Source of the DNA: Pachypanchax playfairii
Lineage: Eukaryota; Chordata; Actinopteri; Cyprinodontiformes; Aplocheilidae
Direction: 5' to 3'
Assembly (NCBI GenBank): GCA_006937955.1
Contig: SSNP01000001.1
Span: 3,264,383-3,328,382, forward strand
DNA: 64,000 bases
A program made the position numbers and the translations under genes. Below, piece by piece: positions 1-14,400 of the stretch. The first letter of the stretch is position 1, and each line of letters opens with the position of its first letter. The notes beneath the pieces were generated by a model, which ran no database searches, was not told the origin of the DNA, and saw only the letters and a program-made list of their open reading frames with translations.

Positions 1-1460
1 CCTGTTTAATTCAAAATATTTGGTGTTGGAAACTTGGTGGTGAGTTACTTCATGAACTAATGATCAGGAAATCTCAGTTTGATACAAACCCTGAAACCAC
101 GTCTCCCTACTGGCTGATTTACCCTCCGTTTTGATCTGAGATTTAGCTACTCTAAAGTGACACCATGTGGTTTTATTAGGTCATCAGTTGGACCCCGCTT
201 GGCATGTTTATTGCTAGAGGCAAAAAAAAAATCTCATCCTTGAAGGATTTCCATCTAATATACTTTTTTGTTTTCTGTTGCCTAATTAGATGACACGTCT
301 ACTTTTTTCATGTTCTGTTCTTAAAAAGTCTAATTTACTACGTCTGTGTTCTGCATTGCAAATCCAGTTTGAGTTTACATTGAATGAAGACTGGAAGTTT
401 CCACTTTACAGCAGTTAAAGTTATCTGTTGGACCAGCATTGAATTCTAAACGAGTTGTGATGTTGCAAATCATTTTTCCTCACACACCTTAAACCTTGAT
501 TTGAAGTGAGCTCTGAGAAAGTTTCCACACTCAGCACAGGAATTTAAAAAACTGTCCGCTGACTCTGCTCTCATCATTCTTTACAGTGAAGGTCAAACCT
601 GCAGTCAGAAAAACACGGACCCAAACATATTTTAGTGAGAGCGAAAGCAGTTCTTTTCTCCTGTTTTGACAACTGGGAGATTTTAGGTTTATTAGAAGGA
701 TTATAGAAATTGAATAAACAAGAAATATTTTGTTTATTCAGGCCACTCTTTGCAATTATCTTCAGGATAATCTCAATTATTTAAGTTTAGTGGGATTTGT
801 GGGTTGATTTAAGTCAAAATTCATCTTAAAGAGGCCTTCTATTAAAAACGTTTTTTTTTAGGTTTCTGTTGAATATTTTAGCTCCACAGGTGTTCTTACC
901 TTCATAGTGGGTGTGAAAACAGGTCAACAACTTCTCTATCAGTTTTAATCTCTCAAACTACGCAGGTGGCGATAACACCCAAGTTCTTCCGAGTCCGAAC
1001 GGCCTGTATCTGTTTCATCACAACTCCTTTGTTCGTTAGTATTCGGTAGCTTCCGCAGTTGAAACCACGCCTAGTATGCTGCTGGCTAAAAGCTGTAGCA
1101 TAAGACGTAGCAAACAGGAAGAGAGTATGTGTGACGTTTCCATGTGCAGTGGGGCAGGAAACAATATACCTTGTTCTCATAGGCTAGTTTGTTAGCCAAT
1201 CAGAGTCCAGCAAATTCAAATAATGAATATGAATGAGCTGCTGCTCGAGGCCTGACGGAAGGAGCCGGAACCACCCGAATTTTAATGCAGACAGATTGAA
1301 AGGTCTGTTAATAAGTGTTTTCTGACGTGTTTTAGATATAAAATGTTTCCTATTACAGGTAAATACTTAAGAAATAACCACAAAGTCCTGAAATTTGTAT
1401 GAAATGGCCTCTTTAAACATTTGTTTTAACTCAGCTGTTTCTTTGCCTCTCCATCTATAG
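1..1460. other. intron (3' part) before the first exon in view
   Basis: No exon-like reading frame with laminin similarity is present. The stretch is AT-rich, contains a TTAA-ended element at 826-1416, and ends in the acceptor CCATCTATAG. The preceding LN exon must lie to the left of the window. Confidence 0.75.
826..1416. mobile_element. TTAA-ended non-autonomous DNA element (MITE-like)
   Basis: Both ends read inward as TTAAAGAGGCC (826 onward, and the reverse complement ending at 1416), an 11-base perfect terminal inverted match. The interior of about 590 bp has more CpG than the flanks. It holds no protein-coding frame of note. TTAA termini fit piggyBac-type target duplication, but the family was not identified. 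Confidence 0.6.
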
Positions 1461-1640
1461 ATCCACACGTCCCTGATCAATGGCCGACCCAGTGCAGATG
1501 ACCCTTCCCCGACCCTCTTAAACTTTACTTCTGCCCGCTACATCCGCTTGGTGTTCCAGCGAATCAGAACACTGAATGCCGACCTCATGACTCTGACACT
1601 CAGCGACCCTAAAGATATTGATCCTATTGTGACAAGACGG
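1461..1640 (+). CDS. lama2: lama2 exon: C-terminal part of LN domain
   Basis: 180 nt, 60 codons, phase 0 to 0; acceptor CTATAG, donor GTGAGA. It encodes IHTSLINGRPSADD through to DPIVTRR, the conserved end of the laminin N-terminal (LN, domain VI) polymerisation module. The block ARYIRLVFQRIRTLNADLM is a laminin alpha hallmark. By recalled human exon order it corresponds to about LAMA2 exon 5. Confidence 0.95.
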
Positions 1641-4600
1641 GTGAGACTCAAACTGTGACCTTTTTTTTTTTTTGTCTGGAGAAACAAAAATTAGATCCAA
1701 ATTCAAGTTTTCATCATTTTCTTTTACCTGTTAAAAACTGTTAAGATGCACTAGTATAACATCTGTAATATTTGGGTTTTCTTGTTGTTTATTTGTTTGT
1801 TTGTGCTTGTTTGGTAACGTGTTGTCATCCTGACATGTTTTTCTTTCTCTCACCATCTTTTTTTTTTTTTCTTTTTCAGTACTACTACTCCATTAAAGAC
1901 ATCTCAGTTGGAGGGATGTGTATCTGTTATGGCCATGCCAAAGCTTGTCCACTTAATACTGCTATAAAGGTAAAATACTTCAGTGTTTCCAAGTACAGCT
2001 AGCACTACCATGGAGGTAATAAAGCTCTTCCAGAGAACCAAACCAGAGCAAAGAGAAGCCCGAGGCTTCGGCTTTTTATCTATAACCTCATATCAAACTT
2101 TCTGAGTGTGTGCGACTGCCTTCAGGGACACAGGTGACACAGCGAAAGGTTGTCTCTCATGTCACTTCAAACAGAGGTGTGTCTGATACTAGACATCTGA
2201 TCTTTCTCTGCTTTTTGTCCCCTGACCGCGCACACACAGACACACAGAGACACAACCTTGTGTGCTTTTAGATATCCCAAGGCTTAAATGTGGAGTGTAG
2301 CTCAGATGTGACACTGGTGGCTGGTCCCTCTGAGATGATGTCGGTGACTATAAGTGATATCGGTGGTGTGTAAAGAGCTCCAGTTTCTTACTCTCGATTC
2401 TCTTCTCTTCTCATCCTGAAAGGTTATAATGAAGAGGTATTTAAAGTTACTGGAAAAACACCAACGGATTCAGTCGAATGCAAATTTGATACATCTGTTG
2501 GTAGTTGTGGTGAATAATGTGGTATTAAACTAGTTAAATAAGACCGAATGTGACACATTTACAAGTGCAATGTACTTTATTTGGTATTTTGTGGAGACTG
2601 CATCACAACTACCTCCTTTACTTTGACACAAGTTCAAACATTTCATACAGTCCTGGGCAGTCAACCAGGAAAAGTGATAAGCCAGAGACTTGTGTAATAA
2701 TTTGTTCATATTTATTAGCATTTGCAGAAGCATTTTAAGTTGCTGCCTCAGATAAAAGAGTAAAATTTACCGGTACCACCAACTCCAAACTGGGTTCTCA
2801 CATTACTACATTACACCACATAATCAAATTCACAGAAATTCCTAAATTGAATTACAGAAAATTAGTGTTGGCCAACATGTTGAATTCAGCTTTGACTGAG
2901 AGTCTTGAATTTTGGTTTTGCTCTTCACTCCTAAATCTCATATTAAATGGATTGTTGTTTAAAACCATCTCTGACTGTAACTATAACACAATACATGAAT
3001 AAATATGTTTCTAACTCTAATCACTAATTATTATTTCCTTTTGGTTTATTACATAAGAATTAAAGAGCATGTTTCTCAGATTATTATGTAAAGGTATCAT
3101 ATTAATGTAATGATGTACGTGTTGATCAGCTACATGGATCACGTCCACTTTATTGACCTTTATATGATTATGGTTAGTTGGTGCAATCAATGTAAAATAG
3201 TAAAAATATCAAAAAGTCTTCAGATATTGTGAAAGAAACCAAACAAATATGGTAGTTTTAAGGTTTGTTTCAAAGTTAGTTGTTTATTCCATGAAATCAG
3301 GCAAACGTTTATTTAAACCTGGGACTAGTTATGAGGATGCTGTCAATAGAGCTCAGGAGCCAGAAAAGTAAATGTCATGTTAATAAGTCAGTGTAAATTT
3401 AGGATCAAGGTCATTTTAGGGATTTAGGTGGAGTTTACTGTCATCGGTAAAGAAATGAACTCTATTTGTGCAAACATATAAATAAATAAACTCACGTCAT
3501 TATTACAGCAGTATAACTTTGTTTACACATACTATGAAGGATAAACTTCCAATCAATGAAGTAAATGTGTTTGTGTTGCTGGTTTAAATTGTGTCGAGAC
3601 ACATCTGTATAACAGAAATCAGTTAAACTAGATTGATTCTGTACTTGTGTTTTGACTGAATCCTTGTGTATTTGTGTTTGTAGAAGTTTAGCTGTGAATG
3701 TGAACACAACACATGTGGGGAGAGCTGTGACCACTGTTGCCCGGGTTACCACCAGCAGCCCTGGATGGCAGGAACCTTCCTCACTCGACACGTCTGTGAA
3801 CGTAAGGAAAATATTACAAACCTGAATAACATGTTTACCTTGAGCTTAATGCATCTCTTCCTTACACAGGTTTGATGGTCTTACAGATGTTACACATGTT
3901 CCTGCAAACTATGGGATATACTACAGCATGCATAGATATTGAATGCATCTATAAAATGTTACAACAGTGAACTGATCGACATCCCGTCCAGCCAGCTGCA
4001 GTCTTCAGTGTATTACTCTATGAAAAGTCACCATTTGCATCTGTTGACCTTGAACAACCATGTAGCCATAAAAGACCGAGGTCAGAGGCTGTCGTCATAA
4101 AACTCAGGTTACAACATGTAATCTTCATTTTATTTCAAACAGGCTATACCTCCTGAAGGCTCTGTCATCATATGAGGGTGATGATCACTTCTAATGCTGT
4201 GACACTGACACAACTTACTGACTCCCCCCACCCAAAATAATGTATACAAGACCGAAGCTATAAGGCTCACAAATACCTGAAGATTTATTTGACCTTAACT
4301 TGCAAATTCTGCACATCCATGAGTAAAAGTTGAGGTTTTTGCCTTGGAATTCCAAATGCTTTTATCTAACTCAAGAATTTTTGACCGATTTATTAAATGT
4401 AGCAAACAGCAGGAAAGTGTCAAGGGCAAGCAGATCGAATGGGAACATCTTTTTCCCTCTTTTGGCCTGGAACCATGTAGATAACACTCTCCTCATCAAC
4501 TATTGTCTAAAGAACTAAATCCAATGTTTGTTTTTTTTGCACTTTCTAGCAAAAATAGCATTAAATTGAACAGATAATTGGTGCCCTTGGTTGTGTTGAA

Positions 4601-5389
4601 TGTGTAGAGATCACACACTGCTTCTTATGTTTGTGTTTACAGAGTGTAACTGTCATAATAAGGCAGAGGAGTGTTACTTTAATCAGACAGTCGCTGATCT
4701 GTCACTCAGTCTGGACAGCCATGGACAGTACAGAGGAGGCGGAGTCTGTATCGGCTGCCGTGAGAACACAGCTGGAATCAACTGTCAGAGTTGCATTTCT
4801 GGTTACTACAGACCTACAGAGGTATGTCAGATGTCCATGCATGATTAATTTAATGAAGAAAGTCTAGTTTAACATTTTTTTTTGTTTTTACCTGTCCAGG
4901 TCAGTGCAGATGAGGAGAGCCCCTGCATACAATGTTCATGTGATCCTCATGGATCTATCAGCCAGTCTTGTGTTGCAGATCCAGGCAGCGCGTCTCCCAG
5001 TACGTCAGTAACTGACTTCTAAATAATTGCAGCTTCTCAGATTGTTTTATTTGGTTTTAAAAAGACACTTTCAGTATTTTTAACTTCTTGCAGTCCAGCT
5101 TGATTTCCTCTGGGATTTGGTTTATTGAAGCTTGAAGCAGAAGCTTCTGCTTAAGAATGATGTCTTTAAATGAGCTGAACTATTTATATTAAGATAATTT
5201 TAAACCTCTTTGTATATTTTTAATGGAGCTATTTACGTTGCTGCCACCTCAAAGATTTTTTTTTCAGTTTTTCTACTCACAGTGCCTTTTAAGAATGTGC
5301 GTGTCTTTATGTGTGTTTGATTGACAGGTCAGCCAGCGGGGTCATGTTGGTGTAAAGAAGGTTTTGGGGGTCTGCGATGTGACAGGTGA

Positions 5390-5424
<35 letters not shown>

Positions 5425-8400
5425 ACGCACTGAAAGAGACAGATGTGTACTGACAGGTGAGCAGAACCTTTCAGCTTGTGTCCGTTCCAATTTGAGCTTT
5501 GAAATTGCCAAAAAGCTTCTATTAAGAACTTGGATGATTTGCTCACACTGGGAGCCAAAACTCGTCATCAAGTCATTAATAAAATGAAATACAAGAATAA
5601 ATCATTAATTGTTGTTTTAACTGGAGCTTTGACTGTAAATTGATTTATAGACCTTTTGGGAAAAGAAACAGCAGTTATACCCTTGGGATTTGCCAAAGCC
5701 CAATCAAGTTTCAAGTTCAAGTTTATTTATTTATAAAGCGCCAGTTCATGACAAAGTCATTTCAAGGCACTTCACAGAAAAATCAACCAATTAATAATAA
5801 AACATTTTCTATCTAAGGAACCAGCCAATTGGACTGAATTGTTATTTCAGCACAATCCCCCATCCTGAGCAAGCACGATTGGCGACAGTGGAAAGGAACG
5901 ACTCCCTTTTAACAGGAAGAAACCTCTAGCAGAACCCGGCTCAGGATGGGCGGCCTTCTGCCTGAGCCGACTGGGGTCTGAGCTGACAGGAAAGAGACAC
6001 AGACAAACACCGATGGATTTTGGCCAGTCGTCATGTCTATAGAAAGATAAACAGAGAAACAGTTAATGGCAGCAGTAACAATCAAAGCAATAACAATTTG
6101 ATGGCTCTAGTGGGAATATTTCATTGTTTGTTTATGTGAGATACACCCTCACATAAACACCCAATACAACCTATTATTATTATTAATCATTATTATTATT
6201 ATTATTATTTTTTTTTATTGGGAAATTGATGCTTAAATCTGGAAATATGTAATTTTCCGTTTCCCAGTGAATTAAACCTTCCTTCATATTGGATGACGAC
6301 TTTGTTATATTGTAAAAAAACATGTAGCGGGTCTTTGGAGGGTCTTAGTTTGGTCTTTCTGCACATATCAGGAACACAGTACACATGGGTGTAACAGGGC
6401 TGTGATGGTTTTGGGCATGTACCAAACTTGTGTAATAAGGCTTATTATTTTAGTGGTTCCATATTTGGGTCTTGGGTTGAATGTTTTTATGATGTGGGGC
6501 CTGTGCATGCTGCAATGTTTTAGTTGTGAATTTAAATCTGACAGGTCATACTGGCCTCCTTCCATGTCATTATGCAGTAGTGTTGTGCTAGTGTGAGATG
6601 TAGTGCTAAGCTGCTTTCGGATGTGATCTGAGAGATTCTGTCACGGCGCAGCTCAGGGCAAGGTGTGATCCTAGAATACGGTAAGATTGAGCTGTGGATG
6701 TCTAAAGCATTGTGAAGGCACAGCCAAGTGTCTCAGGAGACACAGAATAACAAGAAAACCCATCTTGAATGTTTTCACACTTGTTGCAATCCAGTAACAG
6801 TCATCACAGGTACCAAACTCCACTTCTTGAAGGCCACTCTCCTCAGCACCTGATTTAACTGGGTAAAATCTCTCCCCTCACTGCCCCCCCCTAAGATCTG
6901 CTGAAGCATGTTAACAACCCATTCATTCAAACCAGGTGTGGTAGAGCAAGAAAGCATGTAAAACTAAAGGATGGTGATCCTCCATCATCAGCATGTACAT
7001 ATATTAGGTTGTATAGATTAAGGAGACTTTAGTGGAGTCATCATCCTGTGTCACAGGGTCTAAGTAACTTATTTGTGGATATCATAGAAAAATTCTGGTC
7101 CAAACAAATCTGACAGCCACATCTTAAAGATACAATCTGATTTATTGAGAATAATAACAGCTTTTACTTTAAGATCTTTTAAAATGCCCTGTTATAGACA
7201 GAAATATTACAGAGTTTGTAGATTAGGAAGCTACTAACCTAGAAGTGTTTATATTATTTATATAGTGACTTTATACAGATAAAAATGATGATTCAGTTTG
7301 ACCAAAACAACATGGTGGTTAATAATATATCTGACAACTTAAACTTGTGATGATTTTCTCATGTTTTCCTTCATATTTGTATGGAAACTAATTTGTCTCC
7401 AGGTGTGCTATTGGTTATAAGAACTACCCGTCATGTGAGCGATGTGAATGCAGCGTGGAAGGAAGCACAAACACTGACCCGTGTATAACACCCTGTATAT
7501 GCAAGGTGCAAACATACACACATCCACAAAAGCACACTCATGCTTGCATGCACTCGTATAATGACATGTACTCTGCATTAACCTTTCTAGCTCTGTCATC
7601 ATTATTTTCACCACATTAACACTTCAATAACATGCTCTGTGCTCATATTTGAGGACATCTCATAAACTTTGCTGCATTCACTCCCTCTTTCTGCTGTTTT
7701 TTGCTCAAATGCAGGAAAATGTTGAGGGAGAGAGCTGCGATCGTTGTAAACTTGGATTCTACAATCTGCATCATGATAATCACCGTGGCTGTGAGAAGTG
7801 CTTCTGCATGGGCATTTCCAGCCAGTGCTCCTCTTCCACCTGGAACTACGAGAATGTAGGCCGTTCCACATGTTTTCATTCATCTCTGGTTATTATTTTC
7901 AGTTCAATAACATCTTCATTTGAATTCAAATTGAGTATTTAAGCTTCAGTTTCTTTTCAATGACGCAGCTGGCAGCCATCATTATGTGCCTTTAATTAAA
8001 CGAAAAGAAACATGGACGGCTGTACAATGAGCCAGCCGTATCTGCACTAATAAAGAGGAAGCTAATGGTCTCGTGTCAAAGTTCGGTTTGGTCTTTTGTG
8101 TGTAGTCAAACTTTAAACTTTTACATTTTTAACATTTTAATTATTAAATGGCTTCAACTATTTTGACAACTCCCAACCATTTAAATTAAAATAAATTTCT
8201 TTTACTGTGATAAGGTTGTAACTGTGCAGCAATAGAAGCAAAAACATGTTTGTTCATAATAAGGTGATACAGTCGAGACCACTTACTCTGCAGACTACAG
8301 CTAGGAAAAGTCTCCCTGGTTGGTCTCACAGCCAAGCAGAGATGACTTCAGTTGACTGCGGCAGCTGCCAAAAATATAGATGGAAATTGTCCAATATTCT

Positions 8401-11400
8401 GAGAAAATTTCATTGCCACAAACTGAAGATGATTCCAGATCCAGGTCAGCAAAAGGCAAATACTGTAGGTCCAAGGCCTGCAAAAGTCTTAGAGACGACT
8501 TTGTGTCAAAATGCAGAGCTTCGATCTCGTGTCATAAGAGTGAAAGTTTTATACACGTAACAGATAAAATATTTACAGAGTATGCACATAATAATATGTT
8601 TACACAGATCATTTAGATTTTTTTTTAATTCTAAATGTTTAGGATGGATTTCTTCCAGTCTTACTGACTGAAGTTTTCAAGTCCGGTCTTGTTTCTGTCT
8701 GGTTAACCTTTCAGCATGTTGTTTACACTCCTGTAAATGTAGCAACATGTTTATTGCAATTTTTTTTTATTTAATTATTTAAATTTCACCCAATAAACAG
8801 TAACACAATAAAATACAAACATAACAAATTGACTATACAGAAAAACCCTCCGAATATTTCTTAAATTAGGAATTAATTTCTTAATATCCTATGTAAAATA
8901 GTTTGGTTAGTGTTAGTTAAAAGTGCTAAACCAATTAAATTAGACTTGTGTATTTTAGTTAAAGAAGCATTAAAGGCGTTATGTTATTAAACATAATAAA
9001 TACTTGATAACTAAGTCTAAACTTAGTTTTTATAAAATCTGGAGGTGTTGTGTTCAGGTGAGGTTAGGTGAGAAAGAAGGTGGTAGAAAGTGTTGTGAGG
9101 ACAAAAAGAGGAAACTATAAAGGAGAAGGGAAAGTTGAGACAAGAGGGAGGAGAGAGGTGAAGAAAAAGGAAAACAGTTTTTAACTGACAGGTTAGGAGG
9201 GAGAGGAGGGAAGAGCAGTGGCTGACAGGATGACAGCTCTGATTCAGACACTGATAGTATAGGTGTGTGTGTGGGTGTGTGTGTATGTGTGTGTGTGCGC
9301 GCTCAAAAGGGGAAACCAAGGTTAGGTTAATTGCAAAGGCACATGTGAGTCTGTCTGTGCCTCTGTCTCACACACATGCACACATCACTCAGGAGTTAGA
9401 AGAAGTAGGAAAAAAACATTTCAAGGTGTCAGTTTCATGGCTGACGTGTGACAGACATTCAGAACCAATAAAGGAGTCTAAATCTGTACATATTTGTTGA
9501 ATATTCCTTATTTAGAAGTTATTTTAAAGCTGTAAACTCAGCCCTCATCAAACTAACAAATACAGACAATTTGGATTATTCAGACTTTTATAACAGTTTT
9601 GTTTCTATGAGATTGTTGTATAAATGTATCTATATTTATCATATCATATATTCGTCACTTGTACGTTTAGTTGATTGGAGTTCATAATTGTACATCAAAC
9701 TAAATCCATCCGTTGGGCTCTAAACATGGCCACTACATTTTAATTATAACTCCACGTAATCAGATGTACCACTAAAGCTAATAGTCTCATGTTTATTCTC
9801 TCAACCTTTTTGGATTCTCTGAACATGAAAACATCCCTCTAGCATTCAGAATCACTTTGATATTGTTATTAGTTTATTAGTGATTCACGTGAAGAGACAT
9901 TTCCACAGTGGTGATTTTCTCCCTGATCTAGCTTCATACCTCTTGTAGATGCTTCATATTGAACAGTCTGAGTTACAGTTTAGTCTTAGTTGCATGTCTG
10001 TAACTTTATTACGAGCCCTATAAATTCACACTTTTCAGATCACTAATTCCAGAATATTGCCAGTATCCAGATCCAACATGGTGGGAGTTTAGGATGTGGG
10101 GGTTCCTGTGTTGTTGGTGTCCTGAAAAATTTGGGGTAGCAGCCAGTATTCAGCTTGCTGACCAGGACTTGCAGATTAGCATGTAGAATGTTATCAATCA
10201 ATATCACTGTGTGTCTTGGCTGATTATATGGACTTTAACCTAAAACTAACTAGAATTATTTGCATTTGCTTTAAAAATTAAAAAAAAAGTTCTGTCATGA
10301 AGTAAATTTAAAAACAAAACGCAGTAGTAGTAATAGTAATTGTTTAAGAAATTAAGTAAAGTAAAACAGTGATGGAGTAATACATAATACAATTATTGTG
10401 AAAGTTATAAGTGAATTTAAAATGAATTTATTCACTCTCATTCAAAGACAGAAGGATGAAGAGCTTAAATAGAAAAAGAAATAACAACCTGTCTTTATTG
10501 GGCAGAAATTGTAAAATTAGCTTTAAACAAGATAATATACCAATGAAAATCCATTGTCTAATAACAGTCTAAGAATTTGTTATTTAAATAAAATGATTTT
10601 TTTTTTCTTGTTTAAAAACAATATTTAATTCCTCACACATTGGGACTTCTGAAAACTATCCATCACAAAAACTTATTGTAAGGTGACCCAATTTTTTTTT
10701 TTTTTTTAAACCTGGACTTGCAATAGTAAGAAAATAGCTTTAAGTGTTCAATCTGGGTAAAATGCTTTCACAAAATGACTTAAATTATACCAGCCAATAA
10801 TAGTAAGAGATTTGTCTGCAATAGAAGATAAACCCCATCTTTCTTTCTGTCTGATTGCTGTGGTTTTAGGAGACCACTCTGACTGGATGGCACCTCTTTG
10901 GAGACACAGGAGGGAGGGTGTGGCCTATTCACCGGGAGACGCCTTCACATCTGAGCGTCAAACATTTTGATGTTGTGAATAATCTTGGCTCCGCCTACTA
11001 CTGGATTGCACCTGCTCCTTACCTGGGAAACAAGGTTAGTTACAGACTCCTAGACATGAGTGTGTATTCCTCAGTCACATTTAAGATGTTTAGTAACATA
11101 AAAATATATCAGACTTGTCTGATATATCTAGAAATTTTGGATCATTTTAATGAAACAAACTAAGACTGAAACATTTTAATGATGCTACATCGTTAGGACA
11201 GGTCTGAATACATAAACATACAGTTTCTGATCTTAAAATGTAGCTCCTGTATGCACATCTGATGAGAATACATCCAGCTGCGATGATCACCTCCCTTCTC
11301 GTTTCTGGATCAGCTTCTGCTGATGTTGACTGTTTGAATTTGTGCCGTGGTTTTCTTTGGGCTCGTTTGGGCTCCATCACTCCAGCTGGTAAATAGCTGC

Positions 11401-14400
11401 AGTCCATGTTTCTGAAGTTGTTGCCCTACTACAACAACAGACCGACTGTGATGTTTGTCTGCGTGTCGTGGCTTAGAGGGATCTACCACTGAATTTCATT
11501 ACTTTGCACCCTGCAGGCCTGGCTTGTCATCTCACTTCATTGTCTGAGCCTTGATCCCGCCCTCCCTCTAACCATCTCTCTGTCCCAGCTTTCTTTTCAT
11601 CGGCCTGCTCCTCGAACGCACACTCTATCTCTCCAGGACTCCCATTTTTCACCTCGCTGTTCTTAAATCATCTCCCTCTACTTCCCCCTGGCTCTCTTGT
11701 CTCCCTCTTTCTCTGTCTCTCTCACTCGCTTTGTGTCTCTCGGGGTAAACAGTGTTTCGCCTGTTGAACTCGATAATCAACTGTTTGTCTCTTAGCACTC
11801 ACACACACACATGCGCTCCCACAGTAACATTCACGCAGACTCCCAGGTCTACATAAGTCAGATAATGATGTGTTTTGGAGGCATTAGGGACGGTGGAGCA
11901 GAACTGCATGCCTCCAAACATGGGAAACAAACAAATTACTGCTGTGTGTGTATTTGTATGCATGCATGGATGTGTGTGTGTGTGTGAGACTGCAGTTTGC
12001 GATTACTGTATGAAAAAGCAATTCTTTGCTTCATTTTCTGATTGTGCTACAAAGATAGATGAACTTTGACTTGATGTGACTCTTTCACACACAAACAGCA
12101 GTCTGTCATGTTGGTGCATTTTATTGGAAAAGACAGGCCATGTTTGTAATAAGAAGATAGCGGTGTATGTATGAGAGCAGAAATATGTGTGTGACAATGT
12201 TCTGCACCACTTGCATGACCCCATGTATCATTAATGCCACGACTGCTCCTGCTTAAGAGATGCTCCTTGGTCCAGAAGCGCTTAGCAATGATGCTCATTG
12301 GGTGTTTTATCATCCGTGTCAATATGAGGACTGCTCATTCATAAGGATGTTCATTATCATTATTAAAGAGTGCACCGTTAAAAGAATATCCATCCAGTGT
12401 TTCAGCTTTATTTGACAGTATAGACTGTCAGCTCATTTCAACCAAATATAACCAAATGAGATTGTTGCATCATTTAATGAAACTTTCTTTATATTTTGAG
12501 TTTTTAAGGTATTTTGTGAACTTTTTCAGCTAAAAAAATCCTGTAACGCATTTACATAGTATTGAAACAAAAATGTTTAAATGTCTGCTTGTTTAAACTT
12601 TTTAAACCCTTTAAATTAAGGCTACAAGTTGAAGTTTATTATTATTTTTAAGCAGAAACTAAATATGGTAATACTGTTGCAGAATTTCCTGCAGTTTCCC
12701 AAGACTGTCAAACCCCAGCCTGTCTGTGTATACCTTCTATACTGATTTACAAACAGACTCGTGGTCACGACAGATGAAAGCTTCAGATACATAAAATGCT
12801 CATCTTTTTTTTTTTTTTGAAGTGACAAAGATGGACAGAAACAGACTGAGTATTGGGAGATTGAAGCAGGGAGATAAAGAGATGATGGATGAAGATGTAG
12901 AGAACAGAAAAGTTCCCTTCTGACAGATGATGAAACAAACTCAAAATGTGCTGAAAGTCGTGTACAAACACACAAGACTGTTTATGATGCATCTTCTCTT
13001 ATCTCCTTCGAGAACTTTTCCTCTGGACTCCTAACTTTATGTAAGAATTTCTCACCCTTTTTGTTGAATAGTGTTTGATAAAACCTGAATAAAATAGAAG
13101 AGAGGAATAGACTGACAATCTTTATCAGAAAAACAGGGAATGATAAAGAAAAACAGATAACAAGAGCAAAGTTTTTATGTATTTCACTTTGAAAAGTATT
13201 AAAGACCCACTCTGATCACCATTTGAGTTATTTTAAAGCGTCCCAGTGGTCTTTAAATTAGGATTAACTATGGTGTTTTTACCCACTAAACTGTTTTCTA
13301 CAGTAGGAAGTAGTTTGTAGCTTACAGTTAGCGGAGCAGGAGTTTAAGGTCCACCCAGTGGCTTTTCTACGTCAGTCGTTTTTAGATGCATTTTTGCATC
13401 TGCTACTGATTCAGTGATTTAAATGCAGAAATACTCAGAAAGACAGTTTTGAAAGAAGATATGTCTACTAGCATCGGAGTTAGTCTTAAACATCTAAAGC
13501 TAGCCGTGATGAATGCATCTTATTAAGCTGTCAATTTGTAGATAATAAAAACAAATGTGTGTAAATCAAATCATGCTCAGTCCTGCCACTACTGTTCTTG
13601 ATTGCAGCAGGTGGATTTATCTCCCATTTTGACACTTTCCCAACACCCTTCCATTTCTTTTGTTTAGTGGTATGAATGAAAATGTGTGTTTATATCAATC
13701 AGAGTAGATTTTTTCTTTTCAGCTTGCATTCGGTAATGGAGCTTTTATGTTGGTGCAATAAGAGTGGCTCTGATGAAAAGAAGGTTGAGAACCTCTGCAG
13801 GAAATGTACACCCTCATACAAAACCATCACTAACAAGTGACAAGGTGACGGTACCACCTGCTTGCCGGCTTTGAAAGCTTCTCATCACAAATACAACCCC
13901 AATTCCAAAAATATGGGACTTTGTGTAAAATATAGATAAAAAAGAACAATGTTCAAAATTCCTGACCCATGTTTTATTCCCAACTTTTTTGGAATTGGAG
14001 TTGTACTTTCACATGTTTCTGGTTTCTGTTTTCACCATTAATATACAGTCAAGAATTCTAAATACATCTTTAAAATGTTTTTCTTTGCAGTAACAGAGCA
14101 AGTCAGACAAACTGAGGGGTTTTTAGTACAGGCAGGAATACAGGTGGTATTTCACAACTGTAATTTACTTTAAACGAAACAAAAATCAGAAAGTCTGGAC
14201 TAAACAAGGCGAGTGTGGCCTTTACAGTTAAAAGACATAATCATTGACAATTTGATGTAATCTTTTTTTCTCAGATTGCCACTTAGTGTTACAAAAGCTG
14301 CTTCTCTAAGAAACCCATCCAAGTCCTACTTTTTGTGATGGAGTCATTACAAAGTGAAATGTTTACATTTTGAATTTGATTTTCTCAGTTAAGGTTTACA

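Larger units (their letters stand above)
5386..7402. other. intron with microsatellites and a dispersed repeat
   Basis: Starts with a CA microsatellite directly after the donor. It contains a teleost-type dispersed repeat (about 5698-6120) and an ATT-repeat patch near 6175-6210. The rest is unremarkable AT-rich sequence. The intron splits LE3 within the codon before a conserved cysteine. Confidence 0.75.
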
